Source: Hyphomicrobiaceae bacterium
GTDB lineage: Bacteria > Pseudomonadota > Alphaproteobacteria > Rhizobiales > Hyphomicrobiaceae
Direction of reading: 5' to 3'
DNA length: 5,591 bases
Assembly (NCBI GenBank): GCA_017353825.1
Contig: JAFMSC010000300.1
Span: 1 to 5,591, forward strand
How positions within the stretch are numbered: position 1 is the stretch's first letter; every line of letters begins with the position of its first letter. The position numbers and the translations under genes were made by a program. Below, piece by piece: positions 1 to 5,069 of this stretch. A model generated the notes under the pieces. It had not been told where the DNA came from. It saw only the letters and a list, made by a program, of their open reading frames with translations, and made no database searches.

Positions 1-42
1 CCTTCTGCCGGTGGCCTTTTGCCGGTGGCCTTTTGCCGGTGG
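1..42. repeat. 14-bp tandem repeat, three copies
   Basis: Three head-to-tail copies of a 14-bp unit (CCTTTTGCCGGTGG) occupy 1-14, 15-28 and 29-42. The first copy differs by one base (C for T at its fifth position). A related 11-base piece (CTTGCCGGTGG) recurs at 72-82. The unit length is not a multiple of three, so each added copy shifts any reading frame running through it. The array lies within the disrupted minus-strand gene described at 1-231, and polymerase slippage is the simplest origin. The array may continue beyond the left edge. Confidence 0.9.
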
Positions 43-231
43 ACTGGGGACTTGATGATGAACCGGTCGCGCTTGCCGGTGGTGAGTTGATAGCCCTTCT
101 GTGACACGCCATAGGCGGTCTGGCCAGGCCCAGCTCCAGATCGGCAAGCTTCTCCTCTTCTGCGCCAGTTAGCTGTCACCCGCAAGGCCAGGCCAGGCGC
201 GCCGGCGAAGACAAGCCACCGGCGAGGCCAC
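1..231 (-). pseudogene. Frame-disrupted remnant of a small secreted protein gene (5' part, runs off left edge)
   Basis: Downstream of the beta-propeller gene and on the same strand, coding-like sequence is spread over more than one frame. A signal-peptide-like stretch (RRWLVFAGAPGLALRVTA) is read at about 220-170. A stretch reading QLTGAEEEKLADLELGLA follows in another frame at about 173-120. The first frame then resumes with QTAYGVSQKGYQLTTGKR and RFIIKS to about 50. Codons in the last part favour C or G at the third position, as in neighbouring genes. The first frame is open throughout but becomes Arg/Gly/Cys-rich junk between the coherent parts, and no ATG, GTG or TTG precedes the signal-like stretch in that frame. 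A GGAGGA motif at about 246-241 precedes a GTG at 231-229 in a third frame, which stops at 169-171. The Y-x-L-x-TGK pattern recalls small periplasmic cupredoxin-like proteins seen near PQQ gene sets, but this is from memory and weak. Sequencing error rather than decay is possible. Confidence 0.5.
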
Positions 232-286
232 CTGTGAAGCTCCTCCCATTGCCAGCCCCAATGCTGAGGCCCTGGCAGGCGCGCCC

Positions 287-1273
287 TTAGAACGGGGCCA
301 CGACCACCCCCCACGGGTAGCGCCCGACCTTGATCGATCGCACGACGCGCAGTTTGTCCACATCTATCACGGACACGTCGTTCGAGGCACCGTTGGTGGT
401 GAACAGAAGGCGCTCGTCGGGCGTGAACGCCAGCTGCCATACGCGCTGGCCCACGAGCAGGTACTTCTCCACCTTGAGCGTCGCGGTATCGACCACGGCC
501 ACCCGGTTGGCAGGCCCCAGCGCCACGAAGGCGCGTTTGCCATCCTTGGTGATGCGCACCCCGACGGCCTGGATGGCGTCCTGGTTGACGCCGGGGATCT
601 GGAACTCCACCTTGCCAACGACCGTGTGCGTCTTGGCATCGATCACGGTGACCGTGCCGCCGATCTCGGCGCTCACCCACACCTGGCTGCCATCGGCCGT
701 GAACTCGGCCACCCGCGGCCTGGTATCCACCAGCACGTTGTTGGTGGCCTTGTTGGTTTCGGTGTCGATGAAGTGCGCCATGTTCGTCGTTTCCGACGTG
801 TTGACGAGCACCTTGCCGTCCGGGCTGATGCCCATACCTTCAGGCTCGACCCCGACAGGGATCTCGGCCAGCACCTTGTCGGTATTGATGTCAACCACGG
901 TGACCAGGTTGTCATCCTCGTTGGCGATGTAGAGCGGGTTTCCGGTCGGGTGCAGGATGAACAGCTCCGGGTCCGGCCCTGAGGGGAGCGTCTTCACGTA
1001 CTCCAGGCTCTTGGCATCGAACACCTGCACGTTGTTGTCGTCGCTGGCGCAGATCATGAGCCACTTGCCGTCTTTCGACAGGGTCACCCCGCGCGGCCGC
1101 TGCCCGACCTTCACGGTCTTCACCGCCTCCATCTTGTCGCTGTCGATAACGGTGACGGTGTTGTCCTTCTCGCTGGTGACGTAGACGGTATAGGCGCCGG
1201 CCGGCATGGCAAGCATCAGCCAGCACCCCAGCGTCAAGGCTACCACCATGCCGCCCTTAAACTTGCCCACACT
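287..1273 (-). CDS. Secreted YVTN beta-propeller protein, PQQ-dependent catabolism-associated type
   Basis: Predicted periplasmic beta-propeller of the family annotated as PQQ-dependent catabolism-associated (TIGR03866-like). The molecular role is not established, and a scaffold or accessory role for a quinoprotein or transporter is inference. An N-terminal signal peptide (VVALTLGCWLMLAMPAGA) is followed by seven repeats. Each carries the V-x-V-hydrophobic-D strand pattern: VTVIDSD, VQVFDAK, VTVVDIN, AHFIDTE, VTVIDAK, VAVVDTA and VSVIDVD. Most repeats end in a VG or SG turn followed by a P-x-G/E element and a DG(K/S) loop. Seven blades and about 330 residues fit the family. I chose the GTG at 1273 because GGAGG at 1283-1279 lies five bases upstream. 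GTG at 1285 (332 residues) and ATG at 1252 are alternatives. The LGC near the signal core lacks the spacing of a lipobox. The gene starts about 30 bases after the binding-protein stop, so the two are probably co-transcribed. Confidence 0.92.
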   Translation of the reverse strand, partial: SVGKFKGGMVVALTLGCWLMLAMPAGAYTVYVTSEKDNTVTVIDSDKMEAVKTVKVGQRPRGVTLSKDGKWLMICASDDNNVQVFDAKSLEYVKTLPSGPDPELFILHPTGNPLYIANEDDNLVTVVDINTDKVLAEIPVGVEPEGMGISPDGKVLVNTSETTNMAHFIDTETNKATNNVLVDTRPRVAEFTADGSQVWVSAEIGGTVTVIDAKTHTVVGKVEFQIPGVNQDAIQAVGVRITKDGKRAFVALGPANRVAVVDTATLKVEKYLLVGQRVWQLAFTPDERLLFTTNGASNDVSVIDVDKLRVVRSIKVGRYPWGVVVAPF

Positions 1274-1285
1274 CACCTCCACCAC

Positions 1286-1311
1286 GCCCTATTGCCCATT
1301 GCCCTATTGCC
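1286..1311. repeat. 15-bp tandem repeat across the junction of the two minus-strand genes
   Basis: GCCCTATTGC occurs at 1286-1295 and again at 1301-1310, separated by CCATT, so a 15-bp unit is present about 1.7 times. The array contains the stop codon of the substrate-binding protein (1304-1306) and ends next to the ribosome binding site of the beta-propeller gene. In mRNA sense it reads as GGCAATAGGGC-type units. No function is evident. It looks like slippage in a short spacer. Confidence 0.8.
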
Positions 1312-2587
1312 TCGCAGCGTACGCCTTGCACGCACTCTCAGGCCTGTCGATCCCCAGCGTGTCGAGCTCGGAGAACTGGTGCAGAAACCCCGGCTGCGGC
1401 GACACCGTCACCGGCAGCTTGGGCGTGCCCACCAAGATCGGCTGGCGCAGCTGGCCGTTCCAATCGCGATAGCTGAGCTTGCGCCCCTTGAACGCCGCGA
1501 GCTCGAACGCCGGCGACTTCAGGTAGGCGATCAGAGCCTCCGGCTTGGTGGACTTGGCGCGCGTGGCAGCCTCGCCCACCGATCGCACCGCCACCCACAC
1601 GTCGTAATCGAGCGGGCGCATGGGCCGCTTGGCGAGGCGCTGGAAGCGGTTCTGGAACTGGGTCGCGCCCCACAGCTCCAGCGCCGGATGCCAGCTCATG
1701 GGCGCCAGCCCCTGCGTGCCCGCCACCGGCCGCGCCTCCCAGGTCCGGAAGGGGAAATACTCGCCGAACTGGCCGTCCTCGTCGGCCACCAGCAGCACGT
1801 CGTAGGACGGCGCGTTCTGCGTGAAGCTTGGGATCTGCTGCTGAATTTGCTCATAGCCCCCGTCGGAACGCCGGCCGCCGGTATCGATGTTGAAGGTGCG
1901 CTCATCGACGATCTTGCCACCAAAGCGCTTGGCGGCGCGTCGCAGCGCCTCGGCGAAGGCCCCATCGTCGCGCCCCGTACCCCGCACCAGCAACCAGCGC
2001 CGCCACTGCTTCCACACCAGGTACTGCGCCAGTCCGTCCGCGAGCATGCTGCGCGACGGCGCCGTGTGCATGACGTTGGGGCGGCAGTCCGCCTCGCGCA
2101 GCCGGTCATCGCTCGAGCCGGCATTGATGATGAGGGCCTCGCGCCCCTTCAGCGCGTCGGCCAGCGCCAGCACCGTCTCGGCGCTCGCATCGGCCACCAC
2201 AAAGCCGGCGCCGGCATCCACGCGCTTGCCTACCTCAGCGATCAGTTCTGGAACTGACCCGCTCTGCACCACGTCGAGCGTGAATTCCTGCTTCAGGAAG
2301 TGCCCCGTGGTGTTGTCATCGTTGATGGCAAGCCGCGCCCCCGCCACGCCGTCGTCGGGCGGCGGGAAGTCGAGCAGCGACAGCGGCGCCGGCCGATCGC
2401 GCTCTTCGCGCGCCAGCACGATCGCGATCTTTTGGACGTCGGCCGCGTCGTTCGAGCCCTTCGCCTGCGCGGCGGCCGGCTCAGGCGAAACCATCGCCAC
2501 AAGCCAGAGCGGCGTTGCGAGCACGGTGGCAACCACGACCGCCTGCCAGCTCAAGGCGCCCTTCCGCCAGCGCGCTCGTTCTCCCAT
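1304..2587 (-). CDS. ABC transporter substrate-binding protein, PQQ-dependent alcohol dehydrogenase system type
   Basis: A 427-residue periplasmic binding protein with the type I (branched-chain amino acid binding) fold. It resembles the family named for PQQ-dependent alcohol dehydrogenase systems (TIGR03863-like). The bound ligand of this family is not known to me. Residues 1-42 form a long signal peptide: positive start (GERARWRK), hydrophobic core at about 16-33 and cleavage near AAAQA. The mature part begins with a beta strand (IAIVL). It contains an NDDNTTG element, a VVADASAETVLALAD stretch typical of the N-lobe, and IINAGSSDDRLR, where these proteins usually describe ligand release or return. 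The mature chain has only two cysteines, C168 and C420, which could form a disulfide tying down the C-terminal tail. ATG at 2587 is preferred because AAGAGG lies six bases upstream. A TTG 29 codons earlier would bury the signal peptide. Partner permease and ATPase genes are not in the window, and may lie beyond the left edge. Confidence 0.92.
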   Translation of the reverse strand: MGERARWRKGALSWQAVVVATVLATPLWLVAMVSPEPAAAQAKGSNDAADVQKIAIVLAREERDRPAPLSLLDFPPPDDGVAGARLAINDDNTTGHFLKQEFTLDVVQSGSVPELIAEVGKRVDAGAGFVVADASAETVLALADALKGREALIINAGSSDDRLREADCRPNVMHTAPSRSMLADGLAQYLVWKQWRRWLLVRGTGRDDGAFAEALRRAAKRFGGKIVDERTFNIDTGGRRSDGGYEQIQQQIPSFTQNAPSYDVLLVADEDGQFGEYFPFRTWEARPVAGTQGLAPMSWHPALELWGATQFQNRFQRLAKRPMRPLDYDVWVAVRSVGEAATRAKSTKPEALIAYLKSPAFELAAFKGRKLSYRDWNGQLRQPILVGTPKLPVTVSPQPGFLHQFSELDTLGIDRPESACKAYAARQ

Positions 2588-2655
2588 CGTGGGCCTCTTC
2601 GCGACTTTCGGTTGCGGGATTGAGGTCGCGGGTGCCAGCGAGCGGCTCGCGGTCG

Positions 2656-2685
2656 CCGGCAACCTTCCCGGCAACTCCCGGCAAC
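2656..2685. repeat. Three closely spaced copies of CCGGCAAC upstream of the binding-protein gene
   Basis: CCGGCAAC is found at 2656-2663, 2668-2675 and 2678-2685, with start-to-start spacing of 12 and 10 bases, close to one helical turn. A fourth copy lies at 2840-2847, just before the ribosome binding site of the divergent gene. Spacing and placement would suit a multi-site operator, though short tandem duplication is an equally simple origin for the three clustered copies. Confidence 0.55.
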
Positions 2686-2827
2686 CTCCATGACATTGCT
2701 TAGGGCGCAGTTTATCAAGTTGGCCCGTCTAGGCCACCCGCGATGCTGGGCCCGGCCTGCGCCCGGCGCGGGCCATCGCCGCGGCGTTTCCGAAATCTTC
2801 AGGCAAGATGGCCCCTAGCCTGGCAGG

Positions 2828-2844
2828 GCCGGCCCGCGGCCGGC
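2828..2844 (+). promoter_or_regulatory. Perfect 7-bp hairpin just upstream of the DUF gene ribosome binding site
   Basis: GCCGGCC at 2828-2834 pairs with GGCCGGC at 2838-2844 around a three-base loop (CGC). The stem ends five bases before the GGAG at 2850-2853 that serves the ATG at 2863. An alternative stem, GGCCC at 2810-2814 with GGGCC at 2826-2830, shares bases with the left arm, so the two cannot form together. A translational control element is possible, but in such GC-rich sequence chance pairing is common. Confidence 0.35.
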
Positions 2845-2862
2845 AACCCGGAGTTTACGCCC

Positions 2863-3354
2863 ATGCGCCGCTTCCTCGCTTTGCTGGCCGCAACGCTGTT
2901 GACCGCTGCTGGAGCTCAAGCCGCACCAAAGGCCGCGGTCTTCCCGTTCGAGCTGATCGACGACAGCCTCGACGGCCAATACCTCGGCGCGCGTGCCGAG
3001 GAAGAGGAGCGGCTCGCTCTGGCGACCGCCGAGCTGCGCAAGCTCGTGGCGCAGGAGGCAGGCTACGATGTGGTCGATTTGGGCCCGCTCAAGTCCGAGA
3101 TCGAAAAGGCCGCCCCGCTCTACAAGTGCAACGGCTGCGAGGTTGAGTTGGCTCGCAAAGCCGGCGCCGAGTTCGCCATAACCGCGGCGGTGCGAAAGTA
3201 CACCAACCTGCTCTTGAGCCTTCACATTTATGTGACAGAGGTGAGCACCGGAAAGCTTACCAAGATGTATCGCATCGACATCCGCGGCAACACCGACGAA
3301 TCGTGGCTGCGCGGCGTGCGTTGGCTGGTGGCGAGAGGCCTTGTCGGTAGTTGA
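2863..3354 (+). CDS. Small secreted DUF2380/DUF3280-like protein with a CNGC motif
   Basis: A 163-residue exported protein of unknown function, resembling the DUF3280 (DUF2380) family often found close to PQQ and quinoprotein genes. That assignment rests on overall pattern and neighbourhood, not on a search. Residues 1-20 are a classic signal peptide (MRRFLALLAATLLTAAGAQA). The mature part opens with a beta strand (KAAVFPFEL), followed by an acidic/amphipathic helix (about 43-65) and YDVVDLG. The LYKCNGCEVELARKAGAEF segment holds C89 and C92. A strand-rich end follows (LLLSLHIYVTEVSTGKL to SWLRGVRWLVARGL). The build recalls secreted proteins that sense or scaffold at the envelope, with ARKAGAEFAI as in TolB-N-like folds. 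ATG at 2863 is preferred over the in-frame ATG at 2743 because GGAG at 2850-2853 is nine bases upstream and the signal peptide starts there. It lies 157 bases before pqqA on the same strand. Confidence 0.8.
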   Translation: MRRFLALLAATLLTAAGAQAAPKAAVFPFELIDDSLDGQYLGARAEEEERLALATAELRKLVAQEAGYDVVDLGPLKSEIEKAAPLYKCNGCEVELARKAGAEFAITAAVRKYTNLLLSLHIYVTEVSTGKLTKMYRIDIRGNTDESWLRGVRWLVARGLVGS

Positions 3355-3375
3355 GCCTGTCACCAGCAAGGCCTC
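3335..3375 (+). terminator. 9-bp inverted repeat straddling the DUF gene stop codon
   Basis: GAGGCCTTG at 3335-3343 pairs perfectly with CAAGGCCTC at 3367-3375. The 23-base loop contains the TGA stop at 3352-3354. No T-run follows, so an ordinary intrinsic terminator is doubtful. It could still slow polymerase or protect the 3' end of the transcript between this gene and pqqA. Confidence 0.35.
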
Positions 3376-3419
3376 CGCCACGAGCGTTGTCGGTGCCGCC
3401 AGCGACCCACGTAATCCGT

Positions 3420-3448
3420 TTGCCCGTGGCCGGGAAATGCCGCATATT
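3420..3448 (+). promoter_or_regulatory. Candidate sigma-70-type promoter for pqqA
   Basis: TTGCCC at 3420-3425 and CATATT at 3443-3448 are separated by 17 bases. Each matches four of six consensus positions (TTGACA and TATAAT). Transcription would begin near 3455, leaving a leader of about 55 bases before the pqqA ATG. It is the best pairing I could find in the 157-base gap, but alphaproteobacterial promoters are loose and no start-site evidence exists here. Confidence 0.35.
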
Positions 3449-3479
3449 GCGCGCGATGGCGCGCCGGGTTGCGGCGCGC
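3449..3479 (+). promoter_or_regulatory. Two mutually exclusive GC hairpins in the pqqA leader
   Basis: GCGCGC at 3449-3454 can pair with GCGCGC at 3459-3464 around GATG. Alternatively GCGCGCC at 3459-3465 can pair with GGCGCGC at 3473-3479 around GGGTTGC. The middle segment is shared, so only one stem can form at a time, which is the geometry of an attenuator or switch. The ribosome binding site at 3500-3506 is outside both stems. GCGC runs pair easily by chance. Confidence 0.25.
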
Positions 3480-3511
3480 ACCGCCGAATTAGGGCCAATG
3501 GAGAGGAAACT

Positions 3512-3604
3512 ATGGAGCAGACCTGGAGCAAGCCCCTGGTGACGGAAGAGGAAGTGGGTCTCGAGGTGACGAGCTACGTCTCCGCCGAGATCAAGGACGC
3601 CTGA
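3512..3604 (+). CDS. pqqA: PqqA, peptide precursor of pyrroloquinoline quinone
   Basis: A 30-residue peptide, the ribosomally made substrate from which PQQ is built. PqqE joins a Glu and a Tyr side chain, and the rest of the peptide is then removed by proteolysis. The diagnostic core is EVTSY at residues 18-22, placing the cross-linked pair at E18 and Y22 with the invariant three-residue spacing. Flanking sequence (W..P.V.E..VG.EVTSY.SAEI) matches the alphaproteobacterial form, remembered from Methylorubrum extorquens. The N-terminal part is what the PqqD chaperone normally binds. The ATG at 3512 has a strong ribosome binding site (GGAGAGG, 3500-3506) five bases upstream. Longer in-frame starts, such as one at 3341, would overlap the previous gene and are not family-like. 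pqqE follows 181 bases later, after a strong hairpin. Confidence 0.96.
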   Translation: MEQTWSKPLVTEEEVGLEVTSYVSAEIKDA

Positions 3605-3643
3605 CCTTCCGTAGCCTACAATCGCAAGCCTTGATTGGCACCG

Positions 3644-3678
3644 GCGTCCGGCACGTGGCCGGACGCGCGGTGCGTTTT
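3644..3678 (+). terminator. Strong hairpin with short T-tract between pqqA and pqqE
   Basis: GCGTCCGGC at 3644-3652 pairs perfectly with GCCGGACGC at 3658-3666 around a five-base loop (ACGTG). A four-T tract follows at 3675-3678, eight bases beyond the stem. It begins 40 bases after the pqqA stop. The gap and short T-run suggest incomplete termination. Partial readthrough here would give much pqqA mRNA and less pqqE mRNA, as reported for pqqA relative to downstream pqq genes in other bacteria. Confidence 0.6.
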
Positions 3679-3785
3679 GCTCGCAGTCGCGCTCGGCTGC
3701 AGCCAGGTAAAGGTCTCATCGACTGCCGCCCGATTCCTCGGGCCTTGGCAGCGCTTGGCCAGCTCCCACCGAGGTGCTCTGACCC

Positions 3786-4967
3786 GTGAGCGATGCCGCC
3801 CGCATGCCGCTGCCCTCCGGCCCGTCGGCCGTACCATCGGCCGCCAGGGCGCAGTGCCAGCGTGCCCCGCTTGGGCTGCTTGCCGAATTGACGCACCGCT
3901 GCCCACTGCAGTGCCCCTACTGCTCCAACCCCCTCGCACTCGAAGGCGCGGGCGCGGAGCTCGATACGGCCACCTGGCAGCAGGTCCTGCGCCAGGCCTT
4001 GGATCTCGGCGTGCTGCAGCTGCATCTGTCGGGCGGCGAGCCGACCCTGCGCCGCGACCTGGAAGAGATCGTCGCCACCGCATCCAAGCTGGGCCTCTAC
4101 ACCAACCTCATCACGGCTGGCGTGCTGCTCACCGGACAGCGCCTCGAGGACCTGGCTGCGCGAGGCCTCGACCACGTCCAGATCTCGATCCAGGATGTGG
4201 AGCCCGCCAACGCCGACCGCATCGCCCACTATGAAGGCGCGCACGTCAAGAAGCGCCAGCTTGCCCACTGGGTGCGCGAGGCGGGCCTTGCCCTCACCAT
4301 CAATGCGCCGGTGCACCGACAGAACCTCGACCGCCTTCCCGGCATCATCGACTTCGCTGTGGAGGTTGGCGCCGGACGGCTCGAGGTGGCCCACGTGCAA
4401 TACTACGGTTGGGCGCTGCGCAACCGCAAGGCGCTGATGCCGACGCGCAGCCAGGTTAAGCGCAGCATGGACGTGGTGGAGGGCGCGCGGGAGCGCCTTA
4501 AAGGCATCCTCGTCATCGATTGCGTGGTGCCTGACTATTACGCCACCTGGCCGAAGCCGTGCATGGGCGGCTGGGGCCGCGGCATCGTCAATGTGACGCC
4601 CTCCGGCAAGGTGCTGCCCTGCCACGCCGCCGAGACCATCCCCGGCCTCGTCTTCGACAACGTGCGCGACAGGCCGCTGGCCGAGATCTGGCTAAATGGC
4701 CAGGCCTTTGAGAAGTTCCGCGGCACCGACTGGATGCAGGAGCCGTGCCGCAGCTGCGAACGGCGCGAGATCGACTGGGGCGGCTGCCGCTGCCAGGCCT
4801 TCGCGCTGGCCGGGGATGCCGCCGCCGCCGATCCGGCCTGCGTCAAGTCCCGGCACCACGCCGAGATGGTCGCGCTCGCGGAACGCGAGGCGGACCAGCC
4901 CGCGCCAGCGTTCGCTTACCGGCGTCCCCTTAAACCCGCGAAGCCGGCCGTCGCAGAAACCTCTTGA
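3786..4967 (+). CDS. pqqE: PqqE, radical SAM PqqA Glu-Tyr cross-linking enzyme
   Basis: A 393-residue cytoplasmic radical SAM/SPASM enzyme. With PqqD as peptide chaperone it forms the carbon-carbon bond between Glu and Tyr of PqqA, the first step of PQQ synthesis. The radical SAM cluster motif C-x3-C-x2-C is C39, C43 and C46, within AELTHRCPLQCPYCSNPL. The SAM-binding GGEP is at 83-86. The C-terminal SPASM part has C259, C279, C321, C324, C334, C336 and C352. It also has D330 in IDWGGCRC, matching the unusual aspartate ligand of the M. extorquens enzyme. All these ligands are shifted by 11 residues relative to the numbers I recall for that protein, so the difference is one N-terminal extension. 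The GTG start at 3786 is supported by GAGGTG at 3771-3776. ATG at 3804 would be six codons shorter. The last 35 or so residues are a Pro/Ala/Lys-rich tail. Unusually, pqqB, pqqC and pqqD do not lie between pqqA and this gene. Confidence 0.96.
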   Translation: MSDAARMPLPSGPSAVPSAARAQCQRAPLGLLAELTHRCPLQCPYCSNPLALEGAGAELDTATWQQVLRQALDLGVLQLHLSGGEPTLRRDLEEIVATASKLGLYTNLITAGVLLTGQRLEDLAARGLDHVQISIQDVEPANADRIAHYEGAHVKKRQLAHWVREAGLALTINAPVHRQNLDRLPGIIDFAVEVGAGRLEVAHVQYYGWALRNRKALMPTRSQVKRSMDVVEGARERLKGILVIDCVVPDYYATWPKPCMGGWGRGIVNVTPSGKVLPCHAAETIPGLVFDNVRDRPLAEIWLNGQAFEKFRGTDWMQEPCRSCERREIDWGGCRCQAFALAGDAAAADPACVKSRHHAEMVALAEREADQPAPAFAYRRPLKPAKPAVAETS

Positions 4968-5069
4968 GAAAGCCCGCGAGAAGGCCCATGAGCGTGGCGC
5001 CGCGCCCAGCACAGGCGCGGCCGGAGCGGTCCGCAAGCAAGGCAGGCACCGAAGAACTCGGGAGAGACC

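Larger units (their letters stand above)
2588..2862. promoter_or_regulatory. Divergent control region between the minus-strand and plus-strand gene groups
   Basis: About 275 bases separate the start codons of the substrate-binding protein (minus) and the DUF3280-like protein (plus), and promoters for both groups should lie here. The only AT-rich patch is around 2709-2720 (AGTTTATCAAGTTG). I could not place a convincing -35/-10 pair in either direction. The region holds four copies of CCGGCAAC and several GC-rich inverted repeats, listed separately. One of these repeats is imperfect, with arms CGATG..GCCCG at 2741-2754 and CGGGC-CATCG at 2769-2778. No RNA gene or additional coding sequence is convincing. 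Confidence 0.5.

Noticed and set aside
249..278. TGCCAG...CTGGCA inverted repeat after the beta-propeller stop as a terminator
   Set aside because: The stem is only six base pairs with a long loop, and no T-run follows in the minus-strand direction, so support is too weak to list.
330..932. 200-codon open frame on the plus strand
   Set aside because: It is exactly antisense to the beta-propeller gene. Its Ser/Thr/Val-rich, low-complexity translation is the expected shadow of the propeller codons, and it has no recognisable domain.
1200..1240. Possible lipobox (LGC) in the beta-propeller signal peptide
   Set aside because: The residues before Cys are T-L-G, which does not fit the L-[A/S/T/V/I]-[G/A/S]-C pattern. 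The hydrophobic core continues after the Cys to a normal AGA cleavage site.
1292..2257. 321-codon open frame on the plus strand
   Set aside because: It is antisense to the substrate-binding protein, Arg/His/Leu-rich and without a domain. High GC commonly keeps this opposite frame open.
2588..2674. TTG start 29 codons upstream for the substrate-binding protein
   Set aside because: It would put the signal peptide inside the protein. ATG at 2587 has AAGAGG at the right spacing.
2743..2862. Upstream in-frame ATG giving the DUF protein 40 extra residues
   Set aside because: The extra part is Arg/Pro-rich and would place the clear signal peptide internally. The ATG at 2863 has its own ribosome binding site.
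3605..3785. Possible pqqD remnant ending at the TGA 3780-3782
   Set aside because: I translated the frame back from this stop. It shows no PqqD-like pattern, only an Ala/Pro/Ser-rich run.
3591..4625. 344-codon open frame on the minus strand
   Set aside because: It is antisense to pqqE, which has all its catalytic and cluster ligands. The minus-strand translation shows no family pattern.
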